DNA of 64,000 nucleotides. Origin: Pseudomonas jinjuensis (GTDB lineage: Bacteria > Pseudomonadota > Gammaproteobacteria > Pseudomonadales > Pseudomonadaceae). The stretch is from positions 310,001 through 374,000 of the forward strand of contig NZ_FNIJ01000004.1 of the NCBI RefSeq assembly GCF_900103845.1, read 5' to 3'. The notes under the pieces were generated by a model. It was not told the DNA's origin, did not search any database, and worked only from the letters and a program-made list of their open reading frames with translations. The position numbers and the translations under genes were made by a program. Shown here piece after piece: positions 54,348-62,869 of the stretch; position 1 is the first letter of the stretch; the number at the start of each line of letters is the position of its first letter.

Positions 54348-55083
54348 CGGTGGCTCCTCCCTTCAGCCGGGGCTCGGTCGACGCCGAGCGCGCGCTGTTG
54401 AAACGTTCGGCGAGAAGGCCGGCGGCAATGCCGCATAGCGAGGCCATGACCAGCCCCAGGTTATAGGGCATGTCCACCGCCAGCACGGCCACTCCCCCGC
54501 CGACCAGTGCGGCGCAAAGGCTCGCCGAGTTGCGTATCGCGGGTATCAGCAATGCCAGGAATACCAGCGGTATCGCGAAATCCAGCGACCAGTCGCTGGG
54601 AATGCCGGTCCCCAGACAGACGCCAGCCACCACCGACAGTTGCCAGGTCAGCCACATGTTCAGCGTGGCACCGGCAAAGTAGTGATGCCCGAACTTTCCC
54701 AGTTCTCCGGAGGAGAGTTTGAAAATGCTCAGGGCGTAGGACTGATCGGCGAGCATGTACGAAAGCGGCCACGTCCAGCGACGCGGCAGATGGTTCAGAT
54801 GCGGCGCCAGCGAGGCGCTGTACATCACGAAGCGCAGGTTGATCACCAGCGCCGTGAGGATGATGACGAGACCGAAGGCATCGCTGCGCAGCAGTTGCAA
54901 GGCGGCCATCTGGGCGGAGCCGGAATAGAACAGCAACGTCATGCCTATGGTGGTGCCGGGCGACATCCCCATTTCGATTGCGGTAATGCCCGTAACCAGG
55001 CCGAAGGGAATGATCCCCAGCATCGAGGACCCCAGAACACGGACGCCGTCCCAGAAGGCCTCCCCTGCTGTTCGATATGCCAA
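54340..55083 (-). CDS. azlC: AzlC family branched-chain amino acid exporter subunit
   Basis: 247 residues with about six to seven transmembrane segments and AzlC motifs (GIIPFGLVTGITAIEMG, FYSGSAQMAALQLL, NLRFVMYSASLAPH). The partner gene azlD overlaps its end. I chose TTG 55083 because AGGAG lies 6 nt upstream and the family starts with AYRTAGEAFW; a TTG at 55131 or GTG at 55128 would add 16 or 15 residues. Substrate may be a branched-chain or other amino acid. Confidence 0.8.
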   Translation of the reverse strand: MAYRTAGEAFWDGVRVLGSSMLGIIPFGLVTGITAIEMGMSPGTTIGMTLLFYSGSAQMAALQLLRSDAFGLVIILTALVINLRFVMYSASLAPHLNHLPRRWTWPLSYMLADQSYALSIFKLSSGELGKFGHHYFAGATLNMWLTWQLSVVAGVCLGTGIPSDWSLDFAIPLVFLALLIPAIRNSASLCAALVGGGVAVLAVDMPYNLGLVMASLCGIAAGLLAERFNSARSASTEPRLKGGATVD

Positions 55084-55289
55084 GGCAATCTCCTGAATTC
55101 TGTATCTGAGGAAAGGATTGGGCGTCACCAACGAAATTCCGGCGCGCTGCTGCCTGGCGCACGGCGCCTGATTCCAGCAAGAGGCGCCGCGGTCGACAAA
55201 CGATTTTTTCGGCTCGATTGATGACCATTGATCATCAGTAACACGTCATGAGCACAGCGCACCTGACCAGGCCTGGGAGCGCTCGTTTC

Positions 55290-56396
55290 TCAAATCTTCA
55301 CGCTGGCAAAGGTGGGTTCGCCCTGTGCACGGTTCAGGGCCACGCCCGCCGCGGAGGCCGCGTTATGGGCCAGGCCTTCCGGAACAGGCAGCAATGCCAC
55401 CACATTGGCCTCCTGCCCGGCGCGCTCTTCCCGTGGCGAGATGCCGAAATGCATGCGGTAGCACTTGGAGAAATGCGGAGTGGAAACAAAGCCGCACACC
55501 GAGCCTATTTCCAGGATGGACATGGACGTCTGCTTCAGCAGCTGGCGCGCCCGGATCAACCGCAGCTTGAGGTAATAGCGCGACGGCGAACACTGGAGGT
55601 ACTTGTGGAACAGGCGCTCCAGCTGACGGCGTGAAACGCCCACGTGACAGGCCAGCTCGTCGAGGTCGATGGGCTCCTCCAGGTTGGCTTCCATCAGCAT
55701 GACGATTTCCTGCAGCTTCGGCTGGTTGGTGCCGAGCGTGTGCCTGAGCGGCACACGCTGCTGGTCCTGCTCGTTCCGGATGCGTTCGTAGATGAACATG
55801 TCGGAGATGGCCGCCGACAGGTCCCGGCCATGGGCGCGGCCAATCAGATGCAGCATCATGTCCATCGGCGCGGTACCGCCCGACGCCGTATAGCGGTTGC
55901 GGTCGATGGAAAACAGACGGGTGCAGGCTGCCGTGCGCGGGAAGGTTTCCTGCAGCGCGGCCAGACACTCCCAGTGGACGCTGCACAGGTGGCCATCGAG
56001 CAACCCGGCCTCGGCCAGCGCCCAGCTGCCGGTGCAGACGGCGCCAATCTGGCGGCCATGGCGGGCCTGCAATCTCAGCCAGTTCACATGTTCGCGGCTT
56101 ACCCGGTGCTGAATGTCCACGCCGCCGCAAACGATCACCGTATCCAGGGTCGGAGCGGTATCCAGGCTGGCATCCGGGGTGATCTGCAGGCCGTCGCTGG
56201 CACTTACCGGCCTGCCGTCCCTGCTCAGGGTGAACCAGCGGTACAGCTCCTTGCCCGACAGCTGGTTGGCCATGCGCAATGGCTCCACCGCGGAGGCCAG
56301 TGAAATCAGGGTGAAGTCATCCAACAAGAGGAACCCGATGGATTGTGGCCCGCAGCCCATCGGGAGGGAATCTGTCTTCTGGTCCATCTGTGTCAT
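55290..56396 (-). CDS. GbdR-like AraC/GlxA transcriptional regulator
   Basis: 368 residues, the length of GbdR, the Pseudomonas activator that senses glycine betaine and dimethylglycine. It has the N-terminal DJ-1/PfpI-like domain (IGFLLLDDFTLISLASAVEP, GAVCTGSWALAEAGLL) and a C-terminal AraC domain (VSRRQLERLFHKYL, ILEIGSVCGFVSTPHFSK). ATG 56396 has GAGG 8 nt upstream. It lies between azlC and the MFS gene, so it may control the MFS-DddP-ProXWV genes, the betaine operon, or both. Probably a paralogue rather than GbdR itself. Confidence 0.82.
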   Translation of the reverse strand: MTQMDQKTDSLPMGCGPQSIGFLLLDDFTLISLASAVEPLRMANQLSGKELYRWFTLSRDGRPVSASDGLQITPDASLDTAPTLDTVIVCGGVDIQHRVSREHVNWLRLQARHGRQIGAVCTGSWALAEAGLLDGHLCSVHWECLAALQETFPRTAACTRLFSIDRNRYTASGGTAPMDMMLHLIGRAHGRDLSAAISDMFIYERIRNEQDQQRVPLRHTLGTNQPKLQEIVMLMEANLEEPIDLDELACHVGVSRRQLERLFHKYLQCSPSRYYLKLRLIRARQLLKQTSMSILEIGSVCGFVSTPHFSKCYRMHFGISPREERAGQEANVVALLPVPEGLAHNAASAAGVALNRAQGEPTFASVKI

Positions 56397-56479
56397 CTTT
56401 CGGCCCTCAAGGTAAGCAGGGTATGCAACGTCAAATCGAGGCATGCTGTTATTCACCAATCACGGCAGATACTCCGGAT

Positions 56480-57649
56480 CTAATCTGCGCATTCCAGTGA
56501 GCGACGCCCTGTTTTCACTGCGTGTGGTGTTATTCCCACCAGCACTGCCAATGTGACTGTCACTGCAATTCCGAACTGATAGAGTGCCTGTGGTCCGACA
56601 TAGTCCATTAGCGCCCCTGCTACCAATGGACCAATGGTGGCTCCAATGCCGAACATCACTATCAACATACCGGCCACAGAAATCCTGAGCTCTTGCTCCA
56701 GGTTTTCGTTCGCATGCGCAACACCCAGTGGGTAGAAACAGAATTGCAAGAATCCGATGACGCCTCCTGCGATCAACAGATGGGCGTATCCTGAAATATC
56801 CAGGAAAGCCAACGGCGCATAAGCGAGGGCCAAAAGAGTCGCAATCAATCGAATTAGCGCAACACGAGAATACAGATCGAACAGTCTGCCCAAGATGAAT
56901 TGGGCAAGTAAGCCGCCCGCAACAGTCAGAGCCATGAGCTGGCCTACCTGTGCAGGGGCATACCCTAATTGCGCGATGAATACAGGGGTCAGACTGAAGA
57001 AACTGCCATTTAGGATTCCAGACACCAGAGCGGTGCCCAACGATTGCCTGAGACGATTCAAATACGTCGAAGGACGAACTCGTTGCTGGCTGGTAATCCT
57101 CGGCCGGACGCCTCGATGCAGTGCCAGAGGAACCATGCCGATCGCATAGGCAATCGCTATTCCAGTCAAGATGCGAGCATCGAGACCATCACCGATGCTG
57201 AGCAACAGTTGTCCCACGATCATGCCACCGTAGACAGCCACCATATAAAGCGACATCGCACTGCCACGACGACCACTAGGTGCACAGTCGTTTAGCCAAC
57301 TTTCCATAACCATCAACTGACAGGTTATTGCCAATCCGAAAACGAATCTCAGCATGAGCCACAGTGGCAGCCAGTCACTGAGCTGAAGGCAGAGGACGGT
57401 ACTGACAATGATTCCAGCACTCGCGACGAATGCCGGCATGTGGGTCACGCGGTCGATCAGCCAGTAACCCACGCGAGCTCCGGCAACCATTCCCAAGGCG
57501 CTCGCAGCCATGAGGGCGCCGCCCCAGACTTCTCCCACGCCGTCAGCTTCCAGGCGCAAGGCGAAGTAAGTGATCAGCAGTGTAAATCCAAGTTGCATCG
57601 ACATGGTTGCAACGTAGAGTGCTCCAAATTCCCTAGTCAGGGCGAACAA
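56480..57649 (-). CDS. MFS transporter (YcaD-like)
   Basis: 389 residues with about 12 transmembrane helices and an MFS loop (GARVGYWLIDR) after helix 2, resembling the YcaD/TsgA-type MFS branch. The start is TTG 57649 with GGAG 7 nt upstream; no good ATG exists. Base and codon use are noticeably more AT-rich than the surroundings (Gln CAA, Leu TTG, Ile ATT), suggesting separate acquisition. It sits between the GbdR-like regulator and dddP and may move a product such as acrylate or a betaine; unproven. Confidence 0.8.
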   Translation of the reverse strand: MFALTREFGALYVATMSMQLGFTLLITYFALRLEADGVGEVWGGALMAASALGMVAGARVGYWLIDRVTHMPAFVASAGIIVSTVLCLQLSDWLPLWLMLRFVFGLAITCQLMVMESWLNDCAPSGRRGSAMSLYMVAVYGGMIVGQLLLSIGDGLDARILTGIAIAYAIGMVPLALHRGVRPRITSQQRVRPSTYLNRLRQSLGTALVSGILNGSFFSLTPVFIAQLGYAPAQVGQLMALTVAGGLLAQFILGRLFDLYSRVALIRLIATLLALAYAPLAFLDISGYAHLLIAGGVIGFLQFCFYPLGVAHANENLEQELRISVAGMLIVMFGIGATIGPLVAGALMDYVGPQALYQFGIAVTVTLAVLVGITPHAVKTGRRSLECAD

Positions 57650-57910
57650 GATAATTCTCCAGGATGAACGTCCCGTCAGATTCCCCAGAATCGGCTTTGC
57701 TGGCTAAATACAGATCTGGGGCCATGGGAAAGACATGAACACTTCGTTACTTCAACATCCATTCCGGCAGGGAGTTTCACGCCGGACTCAGTTGAAACTT
57801 CGCACCCTCTTTCCCTTGCACTATTGGCGACATTTTTCCTCCAGGCGAAAAGAACCCGAGGCGCTCGGAGAAAACCCAGTCTTGCGAGCTTTCCCATCTC
57901 GCCGAACGCG

Positions 57911-59257
57911 TCAGTCGACAAGGAAGCTTTCGTCAAAGGGATACGAGGTCAGGTTCTCGCAACCGTCCTCCGTGACGAGGATCTGGTTCTCGAGCTTGAT
58001 CCCGTCCTTGCCGCCCACCGCCCCCACATAGGCCTCGACGCAGAGCGCCATCCCGGGCTGCAACTCGCCTTCGTAACCGTAGGACTCCACGTCCTCGGGA
58101 TAGCGGATGCAGGGGTACTCGTCGCACAGCCCGACGCCATGGAACATGACGCCATAGCGCTGGGCCCGGAACTCTTCCGGCAGCCGGTGGCCTTTGGCGG
58201 TCAGCTCGGTGAACCTGACGCCCGGCCTGACCAGGCTGGCGTTGGTGGTGATGTGCTCGTGGGCGATCCGGTAGAGCCGCTTCTGTTCCCTGGTCGGCTC
58301 CCGGCCTCCGCAGATCCAGGCGCGAGAGATATCGACGCACATGCCGTAGACGCCGATCAGATCGGTGTCGAAGGAAACCAGGTCGCCGTCGCCGATGATC
58401 CGCGGCCCCGACTCCTGGAACCAGGGATTGGTGCGGGGGCCGGAACTCAGGATGCGCGTTTCGATCCACTCCCCGCCCCGGCGGATGTTCTCGGCGTGCA
58501 GGACCGCCCACACGTCGTTCTCGGTCGCCCCGGCGCGCAGCGCCTTGTGCATCTCCGCCACCGACGCTTCGCAGGAGGCGATGGCGCAGCGCATGGCCTT
58601 GATCTCGTCCGGTCCCTTGATGACCCGCGCGAATTCGGTCACTTCCTGGGCATTGGAAACCTCGATGCCCAGCTTCTCGAGCGCGCGCAGACCGGCCATC
58701 TCGATTCTGTCGACCGCGAGGCGGCGATTGTTCCCCGCGTGCTCCCGCAACACGCTATCGACCTGCTGGGCGAATTTCCTGGCGTGCTCTTCCGTGCGAT
58801 TGCCGGACTCGAAGTAGAAGAAGGCCGCGCCGCCGCGCAGCTCGCGGACCAGCGGCAGGTGTGCGGACAGGTGATCGCAGTTGTGGAAGTCCCACAGCAC
58901 CACGTAGCCATCGGCCGAGACAAAGCAGGCGCGCGCCGGATTGTGGGTGATCCAGAGCTGCATGTTGGTGGTGTCGGTGGCGTAGCGAATGTTCAGCGGA
59001 TCGAACAGCAGAATCCCGCCCAGGTCGCGAGCCACGATCTGCTCACGCAACCGCTCCAGGCGGTATTCGCGCATCGTCGGCAGGTGGGGAATTTCGAGAT
59101 TCAGCTCGGCCCACTCGGCCATGGCCAAAGGCGTCGGGCCGATCTCCACCCGGTCGTTGTTGTCCTCTGTTCCATCGGCCTTGAGGGCGGTGGAAATCCT
59201 CTTGCCGGGATCGATCTTGCGCTGGTTCGAAGGAATCGAGAATGGAGATGAGCTCAT
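57911..59257 (-). CDS. dddP: DMSP lyase DddP (M24 peptidase fold)
   Basis: 448-residue M24 (pita-bread) protein. The metal ligands of Ruegeria DddP (Asp295, Asp297, Asp307, His371, Glu406, Glu421) correspond to Asp297, Asp299, Asp309, His373, Glu408 and Glu423 with one constant offset of two, and the catalytic Asp377 is Asp379 in HGVGLCDEYP. Peptidases and creatinases of the fold do not carry that Asp. The enzyme would split dimethylsulfoniopropionate into acrylate and dimethyl sulfide. ATG 59257. The neighbours, a betaine-type ABC importer and a GbdR-like regulator, fit a sulfonium betaine. Residue numbers of the reference are from memory. Confidence 0.83.
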   Translation of the reverse strand: MSSSPFSIPSNQRKIDPGKRISTALKADGTEDNNDRVEIGPTPLAMAEWAELNLEIPHLPTMREYRLERLREQIVARDLGGILLFDPLNIRYATDTTNMQLWITHNPARACFVSADGYVVLWDFHNCDHLSAHLPLVRELRGGAAFFYFESGNRTEEHARKFAQQVDSVLREHAGNNRRLAVDRIEMAGLRALEKLGIEVSNAQEVTEFARVIKGPDEIKAMRCAIASCEASVAEMHKALRAGATENDVWAVLHAENIRRGGEWIETRILSSGPRTNPWFQESGPRIIGDGDLVSFDTDLIGVYGMCVDISRAWICGGREPTREQKRLYRIAHEHITTNASLVRPGVRFTELTAKGHRLPEEFRAQRYGVMFHGVGLCDEYPCIRYPEDVESYGYEGELQPGMALCVEAYVGAVGGKDGIKLENQILVTEDGCENLTSYPFDESFLVD

Positions 59258-59353
59258 CGTTTGATTTCCACTGCAGGCCACGGTCGTTGTATTTCAGGTG
59301 GGTGGGACGTACAGCTTGTTCATGTCGCGGAGTCTTCCCATCTCCGCGTAAAG

Positions 59354-59393
59354 GAAGCCCGCAACTTTCCCGTGAGGATCATTGACGGGCTTC
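59354..59393 (-). terminator. possible terminator after beta-hydroxyacid dehydrogenase gene
   Basis: GAAGCCCG (59354-59361) pairs with CGGGCTTC (59386-59393), an 8-bp stem with a 24-nt loop, followed on the minus strand by CTTT. Weak because of the long loop and short T run. Confidence 0.35.
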
Positions 59394-59407
59394 GCTTCAT
59401 CATTGGA

Positions 59408-60730
59408 TCAGCGCTTGGCCTCGATCTTGTCGAGAGCCTCGATGCAGGCGCTGATCAGGGGCAGGTACAGCCTGGTCGACACCTTCTTCATCCTTTCCAC
59501 GTTGGAATACGAAGGCGTGTAGTCTTCGAAGTTTTCGAAGACCCAGCAGGTGCCGACGCTCCACAGAATCATCTTCTGGATGAGCTCGCGGCTGAGGCCA
59601 ATGGCCTGACCCAGAGCGTAAGCTTCCTCTACGAAGACGTAGTTGGTGTGCTCCATGAACCCTGTCAGGGTGTTGGCGAGTTCAAGCTGTTCCGGAGTGG
59701 GAGTGAACGCCGGAGCCTTGATGTAGTCCGGCAGTCTGGGGGTCTGGCGACCATATTGATCGACCACCACTTCGCCGGACGGAACATAGGACTTGTCGAT
59801 CCCGTACTTCGAAGGCGCCTTGAAATCCGGGATGCGGATCTTGATGTCGTTGGAGTCTTCGGTGAGCTTGATGACCTTCAGGTGATTGTCCTGCTGGTCA
59901 TAGACACGGCCGGCAGTTGCGTAGCGCCAGTTGATGACGCGGCCGAGTTCCAGGCTTACACCCAGTTCGTCGGCCAGCGACTCGGTAAGGCTCATGTCCT
60001 TCACGCCGATTTCCAGGGTGCAGGAAGAGTCATAGCTACCGTCCAGCAGCAACGGCATGAATTGCCCCGAAGCGACTGAATGCCCCTTGGACTTCTTGGC
60101 GAATTCCCACATCCAGTAGTTCGGGATGCCCGCTTCCTGCGAGATGGCGAAGCAGTCGCCCACGATCGAGACCGGTCCGTAGAACAGCAGGTTGGTCAGC
60201 AACTTGGTCGTTTGCGCGGTACCGATCCTGTCACCGGTGAAGAATGCGATCTTGGTGATGGTGTTCAGTACTTCGGAAGCCTCGTCGTAGCCTTCCTTGT
60301 CGCCGGCGCAATAGATGCTGCTGTTGGCGAAGTCCACGCCCATGTGCGACAGGTTGCTGACCGGGCCTTCGATGCTGTACACGCCGCGCGCCTTGGCCTC
60401 GCCAGCGAGGTAGAGCGTGTTGTGATAATCCGTGGTCGAGGTGTCCACCCAGGTGCTGCCCGGAGCCATGCCGGCAAGCGCACCGTTCTCACCCATCATG
60501 TTTTCCAGGACATGTTCCGGCAGCGGCAGGCAGGTAATGACGATGTGGCTGCCGGTGGCGGCTTCCCTGGGCGAGTCCGCCCAGACTGCGCCGGCAGCGA
60601 CGACGGAATCGGCGGTGGATTTGAACTTGTCGTAGACCTTTACCAGATAGCCCTTCTTGAGAAGCTCCTGGATCATGGGGCGACCCATACGACCAGTACC
60701 AATGAAGCCAACGGTTTTCTTATCGCTCAT
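59408..60730 (-). CDS. extended beta-hydroxyacid dehydrogenase (HIBADH-like)
   Basis: 440 residues. The first 275 are a normal beta-hydroxyacid dehydrogenase: GFIGTGRMGRP at 8-18, the substrate loop after residue 121 (EGPVSN), catalytic Lys176 (TTKLLTN) and KD at 244-245. Usual members stop near 290-300; here about 150 further residues follow, with an inserted charged stretch (about 280-350) and extra helices. An NAD(P)-linked oxidation of a 3-hydroxyacid, for example 3-hydroxypropionate derived from acrylate, would fit the dddP neighbour but is inference. ATG 60730. Confidence 0.8.
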   Translation of the reverse strand: MSDKKTVGFIGTGRMGRPMIQELLKKGYLVKVYDKFKSTADSVVAAGAVWADSPREAATGSHIVITCLPLPEHVLENMMGENGALAGMAPGSTWVDTSTTDYHNTLYLAGEAKARGVYSIEGPVSNLSHMGVDFANSSIYCAGDKEGYDEASEVLNTITKIAFFTGDRIGTAQTTKLLTNLLFYGPVSIVGDCFAISQEAGIPNYWMWEFAKKSKGHSVASGQFMPLLLDGSYDSSCTLEIGVKDMSLTESLADELGVSLELGRVINWRYATAGRVYDQQDNHLKVIKLTEDSNDIKIRIPDFKAPSKYGIDKSYVPSGEVVVDQYGRQTPRLPDYIKAPAFTPTPEQLELANTLTGFMEHTNYVFVEEAYALGQAIGLSRELIQKMILWSVGTCWVFENFEDYTPSYSNVERMKKVSTRLYLPLISACIEALDKIEAKR

Positions 60731-60780
60731 GACAATCTCTCAAACTATGCCGAAGTTAGGGGTGTAATCCTTGGTGCGTT

Positions 60781-61809
60781 TTACTGCACAGCCACTTTTG
60801 CCTCGCTGACCCACTGGTCGAATTCACTCTGATGCGCGCTGACCCACTCCTCTGCATGTTTGCGAATATCCGCCGGACTGTTCTCGCCATCTCTCATCCT
60901 GAGATTCTGTGCGTTGATATCGTCGACGGGGATCCTGATGCTTTCGAACAGCTTCTTCGCCGCCGGGTTCTCGGCGATGAACTTCTTGTTGGCGACGATA
61001 TATTGATCGTTGACCGGGAAGCCCAGATTGCGGCCATCGGGCAAGGTGGTCGGGATGTTCTTCAGATCATCCGGCAATGCCGTGAAGGGCACGGTCAGCC
61101 ACTCCACATCCTTGCCGGGAACCAGCACCCCACTCACCCATAGCGGCCTCCAGGTGTAATAGAGGATGGGCTTGCCTTCCTTGTATCGGGCGATGGTGTT
61201 GGCCATCAGGGCAAAGTAGGAGCCCTGGTTGTGGCTTACCGTCGCCCTGAGTCCATAGGCGTCCAGCTGTTTCTCGACGATCTTCTCGCAGCCCCAGCCA
61301 GGCTCGCAGCCGGTCAGATCGGCCTTTCCATCGCCATCGATATCGAAGAGTTTCGCAATCTGCGGATCCTTGAGTTGATCGATACTCTTGATCCCGTATT
61401 TGTCCATGGTCTTCTTGTCGATCAGATAGCCTTGCAGCGCTCCCGTCGAGAAAGGACCGAACTTGGCCATCATCGAGTCGCCACCGGCTTTTTCGTAGAA
61501 CGCGGTATGTTGCGGAAGCCAGGCATCGGCATTGAAGTCGACATTGCCGTTGGCGACCGACAGGTAGGCAATCGGAGTCTGTACCTGACTTACTTCGTTG
61601 ACCTTATAACCGAGCTTTTCCAGGCCGATGGTGACGATCTGATACTGGAAAACCTCTTCATCGAGCGGAATGCCCACGGGAGAAACAGTACGCCCCTTGC
61701 CCGGCAAGTCGGCACTCATGACGCCGTACGACAGAGTAGTTGCGCCAATGGCCGCAACCAGGAGCAGGCCCTTCTTCAAACTCAGTGCTGAAGCAATGAC
61801 ATCTTTCAT
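60781..61809 (-). CDS. proX: glycine betaine/proline ABC transporter substrate-binding protein
   Basis: 342 residues with a signal peptide (hydrophobic about 14-30, cleavage near SADLPG) and an OpuAC/ProX binding domain (NADAWLPQH, ILYYTWRPLW, LGFPVNDQY). Trp residues could form the aromatic box for a quaternary amine or sulfonium ligand. Next to its own permease and ATPase, and upstream of the dehydrogenase and dddP, it may take up DMSP, glycine betaine or both. ATG 61809. Confidence 0.87.
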   Translation of the reverse strand: MKDVIASALSLKKGLLLVAAIGATTLSYGVMSADLPGKGRTVSPVGIPLDEEVFQYQIVTIGLEKLGYKVNEVSQVQTPIAYLSVANGNVDFNADAWLPQHTAFYEKAGGDSMMAKFGPFSTGALQGYLIDKKTMDKYGIKSIDQLKDPQIAKLFDIDGDGKADLTGCEPGWGCEKIVEKQLDAYGLRATVSHNQGSYFALMANTIARYKEGKPILYYTWRPLWVSGVLVPGKDVEWLTVPFTALPDDLKNIPTTLPDGRNLGFPVNDQYIVANKKFIAENPAAKKLFESIRIPVDDINAQNLRMRDGENSPADIRKHAEEWVSAHQSEFDQWVSEAKVAVQ

Positions 61810-61868
61810 CGTGCTCTCCCGCTATTGTGCTTATTGTTCACTTGTATGCGCGCCGGCTTTTGCAACCA

Positions 61869-62816
61869 TCAGAAACCCGTGGATGTCTTCTTGAACCTGA
61901 AGCAGGCGACGATCAGGCCGATGAAGCCTCCTTCGTACCAGTGCTTGCGGCCTTTCTTCTCGAAGGGTTTGCTCAGCTCCTGGGTGAGGCGGTCCAGCAT
62001 GATGGCGAGCAGTACGATTCCCAATCCGCCGACGGCGGCCAGGCCCATATCCAGCCGGCCGATTCCGCGAAGCACCATCAATCCCAGTCCGCCTACCGAA
62101 ATCATCGAAGCGATCACGACCATCGACAAAGAGAGCATCAGGGTCTGGTTGACGCCGGCCATGATGGTCGGGGATGCCATTGGCAGTTGAATCTTCACCA
62201 GCATCTGCAGGGGGGTGGCGCCGAATGCCGCCCCGGCTTCGGTCACCTCGCTGGGAACCTGGCGAATCCCGAGACTGGTCAGGCGGATCAGCGGCGGCAT
62301 GGCGAAGACGATGGTGACGATCACACCGGGGACGTTTCCGATCCCCATGATCATGACGATGGGCACCAGGTAAACGAAGGCGGGAATGGTCTGCATGCCA
62401 TCGAGAACCGGGCGTGCCAGAGCTTCCAGGCGATCGCTCTTGGCCATCAGGATGCCGAGCGGGATGCCGATGAAAATGCACAGCAGCACGGACGTGATGA
62501 CCAGGGCCAGGGTCGTCATGGCGGGGTCCCATCCGCCAATGGCGCCCACGCCGAACATCAGGGCGAACAGGGTGATCCCGAGGCGGGGCCCCGATACCTG
62601 CCAGCCAAGCAGGCCGAGAAAGATCAGCATGATCAGCGGCGGAACGGAAAGCAGGCTGCTTTCGATGCCATTCAACATGAAATCGATCGGCACCCTCGCC
62701 ACCTGGAAGAAGGGCCTGAAGTGCTCGGCCATCCAGTCGACGCCGGATGCGACCCACTCACCGAGAGGGATCGATACATAGTCGAACGGGTTGGGGATTT
62801 TGTCGGACGCGCTCAT
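61869..62816 (-). CDS. proW: glycine betaine ABC transporter permease
   Basis: 315 residues with a cytoplasmic N-terminus, several transmembrane segments and the ProW inner-membrane component signature EAGAAFGATPLQML. It pairs with the ATPase gene upstream and the binding protein downstream, in the order proV-proW-proX. ATG 62816. Confidence 0.88.
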   Translation of the reverse strand: MSASDKIPNPFDYVSIPLGEWVASGVDWMAEHFRPFFQVARVPIDFMLNGIESSLLSVPPLIMLIFLGLLGWQVSGPRLGITLFALMFGVGAIGGWDPAMTTLALVITSVLLCIFIGIPLGILMAKSDRLEALARPVLDGMQTIPAFVYLVPIVMIMGIGNVPGVIVTIVFAMPPLIRLTSLGIRQVPSEVTEAGAAFGATPLQMLVKIQLPMASPTIMAGVNQTLMLSLSMVVIASMISVGGLGLMVLRGIGRLDMGLAAVGGLGIVLLAIMLDRLTQELSKPFEKKGRKHWYEGGFIGLIVACFRFKKTSTGF

Positions 62817-62869
62817 GGGGAATTTCCTGTTTCAGATTCGGTGTGAACTGGATTCCGGCTTTTTCCCGG

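Noticed and set aside
57676..57936. 86-codon frame between dddP and the MFS gene
   Set aside because: No homology, overlaps the dddP 3' end, no ribosome-binding site. The 260-bp gap is treated as non-coding with nothing identified.
57911..59257. Annotation as Xaa-Pro aminopeptidase, creatinase or ectoine hydrolase
   Set aside because: The additional Asp379 and exact DddP ligand spacing favour DMSP lyase, although the fold is shared.
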